This document shows, in pieces, positions 17,475-25,340 of a stretch of DNA of 39,208 bases. The translations under genes and the position numbers were made by a program. The stretch lies in assembly GCA_021792595.1 (NCBI GenBank), contig JAJYUI010000002.1, positions 1-39,208 on the forward strand. The letters are read 5' to 3'. This DNA comes from Thermoplasmata archaeon (GTDB lineage: Archaea; Thermoplasmatota; Thermoplasmata; Thermoplasmatales; Thermoplasmataceae). Below the pieces are notes generated by a model. That model searched no databases and was not told the origin of the DNA. It saw nothing but the letters and a program-made list of their open reading frames with translations. Each line of letters starts with the position of its first letter. Positions within the stretch are counted from its first letter, which is position 1.

Positions 17475-19352
17475 TTGAGTAATTTTATAGGCCCTCTGAG
17501 GCTCCACAATCTGAAAAAGAACGGATACGTCCGGATACAGGATCATGGCATGATTGCAAGCAACAGGACTGCCGCTCTTGTTGCGATGGACGGCACAATT
17601 GACTGGGCATGCATGCCCAACTTTAACTCCGAACCGATATTCTGCTCAATCCTGGACAAGAACAAGGGAGGTTACTTCACCATCACTCCTGAAAATCAGG
17701 AAGATGCAACTTCGGGACAGTTCTACCTGGATCATACCAATGTTCTTATGACAGAATTCTATAATAATGGCAGAACAGTTCTAAGGTTAACCGACTTCAT
17801 TCCAACTTCTGAGTTTAGCACAATAAACTTTCCCGAAATACACAGATATATTGAGACTCCTGCAACTGACATGAAGATCAGGGTGGAGTTGAAACCCTCC
17901 TTCAATTACGGCAGGGACCCCGTCCTGATTGAGAAGAATCATTACGGTTTCATGTTCAGGGGGAGCAAGGACAACATAGCTCTATCCACAGACATGAGTC
18001 TCAGGGAAAAGGGAAACCTTGTATCTGGAACGATACAGATGGAGAAGGGATCCTCAAAGTGGGCGGTAGTAGCGCATGGGGTTAACCATATAGAAAGAGT
18101 GACTGATTACCGGTCATACGAAAGACTTGAGGAAACATCGTCATACTGGAAAGCGTGGGTTTCCCAGGCGCAGTATTCCGGAATATACAGCAAAGCAGTG
18201 AGCAGGTCTTCCCTGGCTCTTAAAGCGCTTTTTTATGAACCATCCGGAATGATGGTGGCTGCGCCCACCTCCTCACTGCCTGAATCAATAGGGGGAGAGA
18301 GGAACTGGGATTACAGGTACTCATGGATCAGAGACACTGCTTACGTGGTGGAGGCGCTCTTAATCATAGGGTATAAGAGGGAAGCCATCAAGTTCATCTA
18401 CGATATGATGGAGATAATAAAGAGGGAGGGGAGAATCAGAACAATATACAGTATCAATTCTCATTCTGATCTGGATGAAATCGAGTCCGACTTCGAGGGA
18501 TACATGGGATCGAGACCTGTGAGGTTTGGAAACAAAGCATCCGAACAGCTCCAGATCGACGAGTATGGATCGATTGTAAATGCCATATACTTCCTTTCAT
18601 CAATAGGAGGGATAGTGAACTCCTACCTATGGGACTTCGTGGGAGAGATACTTGGAGAACTGCAAAAAATATGGAACACAAAGGATTCTAGTATCTGGGA
18701 ATTCAGATCCGCCCCAGAGCACTATACTTATTCAAAGGTCATGGCATGGGCTGCGTTTACTCGTGCGATTGAGATAGGAAAAAAATTGAATTATACAGGG
18801 CACTACCAGAGGTGGCAGTCCATCGCAAATGAAATCAAACAGAGTGTTCTGGAGAACGGATTCGACAAGTCCGAGAATTCATTTGTCCAGTACTATGGGG
18901 CCAAACATACTGATTCGGCGCTACTAAGGATGCCTCTCCTGGGATTTCTCCCAGCAAATGATCCAAGAATGAAGGGTACAATCCAGAAAATAGAAAAGGA
19001 TCTTATGATGGACGGATACCTTTTCAAGCGGTACCCCAACGATGACGGCCTGAAGAGCCGTGACAATGCCTTCACGCTGCTTTCATTCTGGTATCTGGAA
19101 GTTCTCGTGGAACAGAAAGAATATACTAAGGCGAGAGAGGTATTTGAATCGCTCCTTGAAAGGGGGAACCACCTGGGCCTGTTTTCGGAAGAGATAGATT
19201 TCGACACGGGTGACCAGGTTGGAAACTTCCCGCAGGCCATGACACACCTAGGAATAATAAGGGCTGCAAAGAAGCTCAATGAAGTTTTCAAGAAGAACCT
19301 GAGCGGGAAACACTCAAACCTGAGTGGGAAGCACTCAAATATGATGCATTAA
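17475..19352 (+). CDS. Glycoside hydrolase family 15 (glucoamylase/trehalase-like)
   Basis: Inverting alpha-glucosidase of family GH15 (625 aa). It has an N-terminal beta-sandwich domain (QDHGMIASNRTAALVAMDGTIDWACMPNF) and an (alpha/alpha)6 barrel with GGERNWDYRYSWIRDTAY (about 273-290), VRFGNKASEQLQIDEYG, the general-acid Glu in SSIWEFRSAPEHYTYSKVMAW (about 409) and the general-base Glu in LGLFSEEIDFDTGDQVGNFPQA (about 573). There is no signal peptide, so it is probably cytosolic. Thermoplasma GH15 members include experimentally shown trehalases as well as glucoamylases, so the substrate is undecided. The TTG start is supported by promoter spacing. The C-terminus ends in two copies of NLSGKHS, likely a recent tail duplication. 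It converges with the gene at 19360, 7 bp away. Confidence 0.92.
   Translation: MSNFIGPLRLHNLKKNGYVRIQDHGMIASNRTAALVAMDGTIDWACMPNFNSEPIFCSILDKNKGGYFTITPENQEDATSGQFYLDHTNVLMTEFYNNGRTVLRLTDFIPTSEFSTINFPEIHRYIETPATDMKIRVELKPSFNYGRDPVLIEKNHYGFMFRGSKDNIALSTDMSLREKGNLVSGTIQMEKGSSKWAVVAHGVNHIERVTDYRSYERLEETSSYWKAWVSQAQYSGIYSKAVSRSSLALKALFYEPSGMMVAAPTSSLPESIGGERNWDYRYSWIRDTAYVVEALLIIGYKREAIKFIYDMMEIIKREGRIRTIYSINSHSDLDEIESDFEGYMGSRPVRFGNKASEQLQIDEYGSIVNAIYFLSSIGGIVNSYLWDFVGEILGELQKIWNTKDSSIWEFRSAPEHYTYSKVMAWAAFTRAIEIGKKLNYTGHYQRWQSIANEIKQSVLENGFDKSENSFVQYYGAKHTDSALLRMPLLGFLPANDPRMKGTIQKIEKDLMMDGYLFKRYPNDDGLKSRDNAFTLLSFWYLEVLVEQKEYTKAREVFESLLERGNHLGLFSEEIDFDTGDQVGNFPQAMTHLGIIRAAKKLNEVFKKNLSGKHSNLSGKHSNMMH
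19296..19337 (+). repeat. Two tandem 21-bp units at the GH15 C-terminus
   Basis: Two adjacent 21-bp units (19296-19316 and 19317-19337) differ at two synonymous third positions and both encode NLSGKHS. The protein tail after them is NMMH. This is an in-frame duplication in the last codons of the gene. Confidence 0.8.
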
Positions 19353-19359
19353 TTTTGTG

Positions 19360-19872
19360 TCAATCCTGGTAATCCCTCTTCCTGATGTACCTGCCATATT
19401 CTGAGTACAAGTACATTGCTGCACCGGCTACGATTGCCGGAATCCCGGATAAGAGCAGGGCCTGTGTAGTGGTTGTGGAATAGGTGAATGACACAATGAC
19501 TTTCGAGGAGTTATTTCCAAGGTTGGTTATATTAAGGTAAAGACTTCCCTGGCTGGATGGGGAGTATGTGCCCGTATAAGTTGTGTTGCTCGTGATTTGT
19601 ATGCCACCACTTATCCTGGCACCGGAAAAGTAAGGCACAACATAGGTGTCTGCACTTCCTGAAGAGGTCACTGAATAAGCAAGGCTGTCTCCACTTGTAA
19701 GCGCATGCGGAAAACTCACATTTTGGGATGCTCCTGCATCCTGCGTAAAACTGGCTGAATAGTAATTCCCGTAATCCAGGGAGTATACTGCAAAGGAAAC
19801 TACCACGACAGACCCCACCATGAGCGCCAAGGATACGATCCTCAGCAACCTTATTGTTTCCCTGCTTATCAA
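19360..19872 (-). CDS. Small membrane protein with external domain, unknown function
   Basis: 170-aa protein not recognised as a named family. A membrane helix near residues 10-30 (IVSLALMVGSVVVVSFAVYSL) is followed by about 100 residues rich in Ser, Thr, Gly and Tyr that read as an extracytoplasmic beta domain (SGARISGGIQITSNTTYTGT; SSQGSLYLNITNLGNNSSKV). A second helix around 138-156 (LLLSGIPAIVAGAAMYLY) and a short basic tail complete it. The layout resembles many small archaeal membrane proteins with one external beta-sandwich. The start is TTG 19872 with a TATA-like ATTTATAGA (19902-19894) about 26 nt upstream, suggesting a leaderless message of its own although valS lies only 36 bp upstream on the same strand. 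Confidence 0.7.
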   Translation of the reverse strand: MISRETIRLLRIVSLALMVGSVVVVSFAVYSLDYGNYYSASFTQDAGASQNVSFPHALTSGDSLAYSVTSSGSADTYVVPYFSGARISGGIQITSNTTYTGTYSPSSQGSLYLNITNLGNNSSKVIVSFTYSTTTTQALLLSGIPAIVAGAAMYLYSEYGRYIRKRDYQD

Positions 19873-19893
19873 TGGAACCTCAACGAAATATTG

Positions 19894-19902
19894 TCTATAA
19901 AT
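19894..19902 (-). promoter_or_regulatory. TATA-like element between valS and the small membrane protein gene
   Basis: ATTTATAGA on the minus strand is centred about 26 nt before the TTG start at 19872, within the short gap after valS. Confidence 0.45.
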
Positions 19903-19908
19903 CTGACC

Positions 19909-22263
19909 TTATTCTCCCACCTGAATGCTGTCAGAATCAACGGTCTTTACCTCTCCAATCCTGAACATTGCGGACAATACCGGGACGAAACCGCTGACAT
20001 CAAAGGGAGTCCTGATTGTAAGACTTTCCATTGGCATGCCCGGTGACATCTTCAACGAACTCTTGTAGGCCCTGATCATGGAAACCAGCCTGACGAATTC
20101 TTCAAAGTCTGTGGGAGAATATTCAGACATGTCTGCAGGATCGGGCCATTTATCCAGCTGGAGACTCTCTTTCCTGTCTTTTACCGGAATCATTTCGTAC
20201 GCCTCTTCAGAGATAAACGGGAGGAATGGGGAAAACATCCTGAGTATCTGGAGCATTGCAAATGACGATACGTTGACAATTTCGCGGACTTCTTCCCGTT
20301 TACCCGAACTTCTTGCCATGTTGATCTGTGCCTTTGCAATTTCAAGGTAATTATCGCAGAAAGTGTTCCAGAAGAAATTGTCAAGGGTGCTCCTTGCCTT
20401 TGAGTACTGGTAGGAGTCCATCGCATCTGTGACATCAGGAATAAGTGCTCCAATGAGTCCAAGAATCCACTGATTCACGGGAAGCTTGACCCCCTTGACG
20501 TCATGTTCCGGAACGGTGCCATCCGCCATGATCGCGATTAGTTTTGCGGCATTGTATATCTTTATTACGGAGCGTCTGCCTCTCACAAAATCCTGTTCCC
20601 TCACGGCAATGTCATCGCCCGTGATTGAACCGGACGCCCAGTACCTCAGGGAGTCAGCCCCGAATCTTTCCAGTATGGAGCCAACGCTGAGTGAATTCCC
20701 CCTGCTCTTGCTCACCTTTCTTCCTGAGGGATCATAAACAAGGCCGCTTATCACTATGTCTTCCCATGGTTTCCTGCCAAAGTTGAGGTGTGCCCTCACA
20801 ATGCTTGTATATGCCCAGGTAGAAATGATGTCATGCGCCTGGAACCGCACTGAAAAAACGTCATTTGGCAGGTTCCACCTGTCCGCCACAATTGCGGTGG
20901 ATATGGAGGAAGTAAGCCACGTATCCATGACATCCCTTTCAGGCACAACGTCTTCGGAGCCGCAGTGATTACATTTCCTGCCTGTTGTCATGACTGGATT
21001 GATGGGGAGCTCGTCATCGCCAGCCAGTATGGTTTTTCCGCAGGAGTTGCAGTACCATACGGGGAAAGGAACACCGTAGAATCTCTGTCTTGAGATGCAC
21101 CAGTCCCATTTCATTCCGTTAACCCAGTTGTTAAACCTGGTGTGCATATGCTCGGGAAACCATCTGACACTTTCTCCCCTCTCGATAAGACTGTCTCGTT
21201 CTGCCATGGTCCCTATGAACCACTGCCGGCTGACGAGAATTTCCACAGGTGTATCGCACCTCTCATGCGCATTGACCGATTGGTTTTTCTTTTCCTTTCC
21301 CCTTGCAAAACCCTCAGCTTCAAGCTTCTCAATGATGGCCCTTCTTGCAGCCTTGATGCCAAACCCGTTCAGTAACCCAGAATCCTCAATCTTGCCCCTC
21401 CGGTTTATGATTATCCTTGTCTGCAGGCTCAACCTTCTCCATATCTCAAGATCATTCTGGTCACCAAAGGTGCATACCATTTCGATTCCCGTTCCCTTAT
21501 CGGGGTTCACCGAGTTATCGGAGATAATGGGTACCTCGAATTCGTACAGGGGGACCTTCGCGGTTCTCCCTATCAAGGCAGCGTATCTGGGGTCCTCCGG
21601 ATTCGCGGCAAGCGCGACGCAGGCTCCCATCAACTCGGGTCTCGTGGTTGCAATGATGATCTCGCTCATGCCCGACGAAAATGCGACTCTTACAAAGTCA
21701 GTTTCCCTCTCCATGTCCTTGAGGTCACTCTGGGATATCGCGGTTCCACATGTGGGGCACCACATCGTTGGCCCTTCTGAAGTGAATGCCTTACCACTCC
21801 TTGCCAGGGAAAGGAATAGTTTCTGCGACAGGGCCATTACTTCAGGAGAAATCGTCCTGTAATAATTCTCGAAAGTGGCACTGATGCCAAGGGATTTCCA
21901 GGACCTGAGCATTTCAGTCTCCGCTTCCTCGCTTACCTTTCTCACGAGATTCCTGAATTCCTCCAACGGCATTTCATATCCATGGACATCCATTTTCTTT
22001 TCAGTATATCTTTCTGTTGCGAGGCCGTTATCATCAAAACCCCAGGGATACAGTACATTAAAACCACGCAGTCTCTTGTATCTTGCAGTGAAATCCTGTG
22101 ATGGATATGAAAAAGAATGACCTATGTGCATTTCCCCGGACACGGTTGGAGGTGGTGTGTCAACGGTAAAGAGGTTCCTTTCGTCACGCTTGAATGAATA
22201 CAACCCGATCTTCTCCCATCGCTCGATCCACTTTGATTCCATCGCCTTGATATCCAGTTCCAT
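19909..22263 (-). CDS. valS: Valyl-tRNA synthetase
   Basis: Class Ia synthetase charging tRNA-Val (784 aa, compact archaeal form). HIGH motif SGEMHIGHSFSYPSQDF near residues 42-58; WGFDDNGLATERYTEKK typical of ValRS; an editing (CP1) domain with ATTRPELMGACVALAANPED; zinc-type Cys pairs WCPTCG and YCNSCG...CNHCG; KMSKS motif as KVSKSRGN near residue 514; MDTWLTSSIS and an anticodon-binding domain after it. The ATG at 22263 is supported by a TATA-like AATTATAA (22295-22288) about 28 nt upstream, so the mRNA is probably leaderless. It is divergent from dtdA. Confidence 0.95.
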   Translation of the reverse strand: MELDIKAMESKWIERWEKIGLYSFKRDERNLFTVDTPPPTVSGEMHIGHSFSYPSQDFTARYKRLRGFNVLYPWGFDDNGLATERYTEKKMDVHGYEMPLEEFRNLVRKVSEEAETEMLRSWKSLGISATFENYYRTISPEVMALSQKLFLSLARSGKAFTSEGPTMWCPTCGTAISQSDLKDMERETDFVRVAFSSGMSEIIIATTRPELMGACVALAANPEDPRYAALIGRTAKVPLYEFEVPIISDNSVNPDKGTGIEMVCTFGDQNDLEIWRRLSLQTRIIINRRGKIEDSGLLNGFGIKAARRAIIEKLEAEGFARGKEKKNQSVNAHERCDTPVEILVSRQWFIGTMAERDSLIERGESVRWFPEHMHTRFNNWVNGMKWDWCISRQRFYGVPFPVWYCNSCGKTILAGDDELPINPVMTTGRKCNHCGSEDVVPERDVMDTWLTSSISTAIVADRWNLPNDVFSVRFQAHDIISTWAYTSIVRAHLNFGRKPWEDIVISGLVYDPSGRKVSKSRGNSLSVGSILERFGADSLRYWASGSITGDDIAVREQDFVRGRRSVIKIYNAAKLIAIMADGTVPEHDVKGVKLPVNQWILGLIGALIPDVTDAMDSYQYSKARSTLDNFFWNTFCDNYLEIAKAQINMARSSGKREEVREIVNVSSFAMLQILRMFSPFLPFISEEAYEMIPVKDRKESLQLDKWPDPADMSEYSPTDFEEFVRLVSMIRAYKSSLKMSPGMPMESLTIRTPFDVSGFVPVLSAMFRIGEVKTVDSDSIQVGE

Positions 22264-22287
22264 GAGCGGTCCTGAATCAGGTGAGAG

Positions 22288-22295
22288 TTATAATT
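22288..22295 (-). promoter_or_regulatory. TATA-like element for valS
   Basis: AATTATAA on the minus strand, centred about 28 nt before the valS ATG. Its position also argues against a dtdA start at GTG 22281, which would lie inside this promoter. Confidence 0.5.
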
Positions 22296-22340
22296 CTTCC
22301 CCAACGCAGCTCTATTCAGGGCAGATCTGCAGCAGTTATC

Positions 22341-22348
22341 TTTTATCG
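22341..22348 (+). promoter_or_regulatory. TATA-like element for dtdA
   Basis: TTTTATCG lies about 29-36 nt before TTG 22377. A transcript beginning around 22372 would be almost leaderless. Confidence 0.4.
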
Positions 22349-22376
22349 TGAATGGCAATCGGGGAGTGGGATCGTA

Positions 22377-23183
22377 TTGCCAGGAGAAAGCGGAAATAGG
22401 GTAATCATTTCGTCGGAGAGAGACGAGGTGAGCCTGGCGCTTGGCAGGAGGCTCCTGCAACTATACAATTTCAGCCAAATTCAAGGTTCTCTGGGGACAA
22501 ACTTCATCTACAAGAATTTTGTACTTATTTTTATAAAAGAAATTCACTTAAATTTTTCGAATATAAATTCTATAGACAGTCTTTTTCCAGATTTACACGA
22601 CGTGGTGGTACTATCCCGCCACTCTTCAGGGGCTAACGTGAAGTCCATGACGGTGCATCCTACCGGTAATCCAGGGGAAGCAATGCTGGGCGGATTATCG
22701 GGGAAACTATCGATGTCAGATCCGCAAATGATGTGCTCCACACTACGTCTGCTAAAGTCAGAAGCTCCAGGTTTCGGCTATGAGGTCACCCTTGAGGCAA
22801 CGCATCACGGTCCACTCAGCCACCTGCCTATGCACTATGCTGAGATAGGGGTGGTCGACGACAAGTGGAAGAGCGATGAGATTCTTGACACACTCCTTAA
22901 ATCTGTAGTAGGCGCCGCCCCGTCGAGAGGAAAAAATTATGTTGGGGTTGGCGGAGGGCACTATATGCCCAAGGTAACGTCACATGTTCTTTCCGGGGAA
23001 GAAAACGTTGGCCACATGCTTACAAAGAGGGTCGTTCCTTCCATTGAAATTCTGGCACAATCCGTGGAAAAAACTCCTGAATGCAAAGGATTCATCGTCG
23101 ACAGGAAAGGGACAAACGGTGAAACGAGGAGAATAATCAGGGAAATTTGTGAAGTACGGAACCTCGAACTGGTCATTATATGA
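22377..23183 (+). CDS. dtdA: D-aminoacyl-tRNA deacylase, archaeal DTD2 type
   Basis: Removes D-amino acids from mischarged tRNAs (proofreading of chirality). It belongs to the archaeal/plant DTD2 (GEK1-like) family, unrelated to bacterial DTD. Diagnostic motifs: LSRHSSGANVKSMTVHPTGNPGEA, VTLEATHHGPLSHLP, YAEIGVVDDKW, GVGGGHYMPK, GHMLTKRVVP and RKGTNGETRR. The open frame begins with GTG at 22281, but the first ~32 residues from there do not look like the family and overlap the valS promoter. TTG 22377 with a TATA-like box upstream gives 268 aa, the family length, starting just before VIISSERDEVS. The start is therefore inferred, not certain. Confidence 0.9.
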   Translation: MPGESGNRVIISSERDEVSLALGRRLLQLYNFSQIQGSLGTNFIYKNFVLIFIKEIHLNFSNINSIDSLFPDLHDVVVLSRHSSGANVKSMTVHPTGNPGEAMLGGLSGKLSMSDPQMMCSTLRLLKSEAPGFGYEVTLEATHHGPLSHLPMHYAEIGVVDDKWKSDEILDTLLKSVVGAAPSRGKNYVGVGGGHYMPKVTSHVLSGEENVGHMLTKRVVPSIEILAQSVEKTPECKGFIVDRKGTNGETRRIIREICEVRNLELVII

Positions 23184-23236
23184 TATAATAAAAGTATAAT
23201 ATTACATATATGAAATTATATATATAGTTCGCTTGT

Positions 23237-23252
23237 TATCTCACCTGAGATA
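23237..23252. promoter_or_regulatory. Palindrome (7-bp arms) upstream of the PLP/DUF1611/PP-loop operon
   Basis: TATCTCA-CC-TGAGATA is a perfect inverted repeat with a 2-bp centre, about 50 bp upstream of the operon TATA box. The size and symmetry suit a dimeric regulator. It is followed at once by a second short palindrome, GGAAATTCC (23253-23261). Confidence 0.4.
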
Positions 23253-23302
23253 GGAAATTCCAGTATCCGTAAACAATCTGTATTAAGTTCAGCTAAGACA
23301 AA

Positions 23303-23310
23303 TTTAAATA
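23303..23310 (+). promoter_or_regulatory. TATA-like element for the PLP/DUF1611/PP-loop operon
   Basis: TTTAAATA in an AT-rich tract, 38-45 nt before the ATG at 23348. It predicts a leader of about 14 nt that contains the GAGGT ribosome site (23341-23345). Confidence 0.5.
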
Positions 23311-23347
23311 TAATAAACAACTACTTTGCCTGTATTAACTGAGGTTA

Positions 23348-24313
23348 ATGGAGATGGAAGAGGTTTCCGCTCAAGAGGAAGAACCACCCGGCGGTACCCC
23401 CCTGATTAGGGCAAGTAACATGGAGAAACGCCTCAGGCTGAGGAAATTTTTTGTTAAGTTTGAGGGAGCAAATCCAACCGGCACACAGAAGGACAGGATT
23501 TCCCTGTCTCACGTAAGAAGGGCTGCCCTGGGAGGCTATGACGTTCTTTCCCTGGGAACGTGTGGCAACTACGGTGCCTCCGTGGCTTACTACTCAAGGA
23601 TCTATGGAAAGCGCACTGTCGTTGGAATACCCAGTGCTTACACCGCATGCAGGCGGTCAGAGATTGAATCATATGGTGCAAGCATACTTGGCCTTGAAGG
23701 AACCTATGAGGAGGCCCTGGGGACAATGGGAGACCTAGCGAGGGACAATAACTGGTATGACTGTAACCCGGGCTCTGTGAACTCAGATGTGGACCTGAGT
23801 GGGTACCAGACCATTGCTGATGAAATTATCAGCCAGCTTGGTCACGCACCGGAAATAGTTTCAGTTCCAGTAGGGAACGGAACGACACTTGCAGGCATTT
23901 TCGAGGGGTTCAGGAAAGCATACCAGTCAGGCACGACGGACCGTATTCCAAGTATTATTGGCGCCAGCACGAGTGGCGGCAATCCAATCGTTGAATCTTG
24001 GAAGAAGGGATACAGGACGATAAGAAATCTCCGGGCAGATCAGATCAGGGAAACTGGCACGAATGAACCCCTGATATCATACAGGCCTACTAACGGACAG
24101 GAGGCACTCACAGCTATTTATCAGTCAAGGGGGTATGCGGAATACGTGACCGATGAAGAAATGCTGTATTACTCAAGATTCGTTGAGCAGGCAGAAGGAA
24201 TTTCAGCTCTTCCGGCTTCTTCTTCCGCCATAGCTTCCGCCGTGAAAGTTCTCGGAAGAATAGGAAACGACAGGGAATGTGTTATCGTGCTCACCGGTCG
24301 TGGCAGGACATGA
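23348..24313 (+). CDS. PLP-dependent enzyme, threonine synthase-like (fold type II)
   Basis: Pyridoxal-phosphate enzyme of the tryptophan synthase-beta/threonine synthase fold (321 aa, shorter than typical threonine synthases). PLP lysine is Lys48 in EGANPTGTQKDR; the substrate loop is LGTCGNYGASVAYY (70-82), and the phosphate-binding glycine loop is VSVPVGNGTTLAGIFEGF. No N-terminal zinc ribbon is present. In the Asn/Ser loop, SSGNTGAS of true threonine synthases is changed to GTCGNYGAS, so another beta-replacement or elimination reaction is possible. ATG 23348 or 23354 can start the gene; the second has the better spacing to GAGGT. It overlaps the DUF1611 gene by ATGA and heads a three-gene operon. 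True activity is unknown. Confidence 0.85.
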   Translation: MEMEEVSAQEEEPPGGTPLIRASNMEKRLRLRKFFVKFEGANPTGTQKDRISLSHVRRAALGGYDVLSLGTCGNYGASVAYYSRIYGKRTVVGIPSAYTACRRSEIESYGASILGLEGTYEEALGTMGDLARDNNWYDCNPGSVNSDVDLSGYQTIADEIISQLGHAPEIVSVPVGNGTTLAGIFEGFRKAYQSGTTDRIPSIIGASTSGGNPIVESWKKGYRTIRNLRADQIRETGTNEPLISYRPTNGQEALTAIYQSRGYAEYVTDEEMLYYSRFVEQAEGISALPASSSAIASAVKVLGRIGNDRECVIVLTGRGRT

Positions 24314-25335
24314 AGAACGCAGTCATCATTGCCGAGGGAGTGCTGGGCACCACCTACGGAAAGACGGCCAACGGCCTGCTCAGGTACAGCAAGAGGTTCA
24401 ACATTGTCGGAGTAGTCGACTCCAGGCAAGAAGGAAAGGATGCCGGGGAGGTCGTCAATGGAAAGCCTTCGGGGATACCGGTTGTATCAGATCCGGTCGA
24501 CCTTTTCAACGCAGGTGCGGAAGGCATAATCATAGGGGTTGCCAGCGACGGAGGGACCCTTCCTGGGAATTACCGGAAGTTTGTATCGGATGCCCTGGAG
24601 AGGGGAATGTTTGTCGTCAGCGGTCTCCACGAATTCATCAGCGACGATCCGGAATTTTCAGGGATTGCCAAACGTACCGGCTCAGAAATCACTGACGTGA
24701 GAAAGATATTCAGGGACATGAGGCATAACTTCACCGGCGACATCCTGAACGTGGAATCAAAAAAGATTGCAGTGCTCGGCACAGACAGCGCAGTTGGAAA
24801 AAGGACCACTGCAGTGAAATTGATGGAACACCTTCAGGGCAGGGGAAGCAGCGCCCTGATGATAGGAACGGGCCAGACTGCATGGATCCAGGGTTTCCGG
24901 CACACCATTGTCCTGGATGCAATCGTGAATGATTTCGTCCCTGGTGCCTTGGAAAAAGTCACAGTTGACGCATGGAATGAAGAGAGACCTGACATAATGA
25001 TGCTTGAGGGCCAGGGCTCAGTCATGCATCCTGCTTATCCCGGAAGCTTCGAGATCATAGCAGCATGCAGGCCCGAAGCAATAATACTGCAGCACTCTCC
25101 AGCCAGGGAATTCTATGACGGCTTCCCCGGATTCAGGATCCCACCGGTTGAAACATACATCCGGATACTCGAAACGCTTTCGGGCAAGAAGGTGATAGCT
25201 ATTTCCATTAACAGGGAAGGGATGAAGGACTCTGAACTCCGCGAAACCATTGAAGCATACAGGGACAGGTACTCAATACCAGTTTTTGATCCTCTCGGGG
25301 ATCTCCGGGAAATAGGGGATATAGTGTCAGGCTGA
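24310..25335 (+). CDS. DUF1611 family P-loop protein (DgcN-like)
   Basis: 341-aa two-domain protein. The N-terminal part looks Rossmann-like (MKNAVIIAEGVLGTTYGKTANGLLRYS; FNIVGVVDSRQEGKDAGEVV). The C-terminal part is a P-loop NTPase domain with GTDSAVGKRTT (157-167), followed by GTGQTAWIQGFRH and MMLEGQGSVMHPAYPGS, all typical of DUF1611. One member of the family, DgcN, has been reported as an N-acyltransferase in D-glutamate breakdown, acting with the enolase-type epimerase DgcA; the role here is not known. The ATG at 24310 overlaps the preceding stop (ATGA), so a longer GTG version from 24277 is unlikely. Five bases separate it from the next gene. Confidence 0.85.
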   Translation: MKNAVIIAEGVLGTTYGKTANGLLRYSKRFNIVGVVDSRQEGKDAGEVVNGKPSGIPVVSDPVDLFNAGAEGIIIGVASDGGTLPGNYRKFVSDALERGMFVVSGLHEFISDDPEFSGIAKRTGSEITDVRKIFRDMRHNFTGDILNVESKKIAVLGTDSAVGKRTTAVKLMEHLQGRGSSALMIGTGQTAWIQGFRHTIVLDAIVNDFVPGALEKVTVDAWNEERPDIMMLEGQGSVMHPAYPGSFEIIAACRPEAIILQHSPAREFYDGFPGFRIPPVETYIRILETLSGKKVIAISINREGMKDSELRETIEAYRDRYSIPVFDPLGDLREIGDIVSG

Positions 25336-25340
25336 TCTCG

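Noticed and set aside
21095-21862. Long (255-codon) open frame opposite valS
   Set aside because: It lies wholly within a clear valyl-tRNA synthetase gene with intact motifs and has a shadow-type composition rich in Ser, Leu and Pro.
22281-22376. Extended dtdA start at GTG 22281
   Set aside because: The extra 32 residues do not match the family, and the GTG lies in the valS promoter. A TATA-like box inside this stretch points to a later start.
24279-24695. 138-codon frame overlapping the DUF1611 gene in another frame
   Set aside because: It is Arg/Gln/His-rich, a typical out-of-frame product of the real gene; the DUF1611 motifs are in the other frame.
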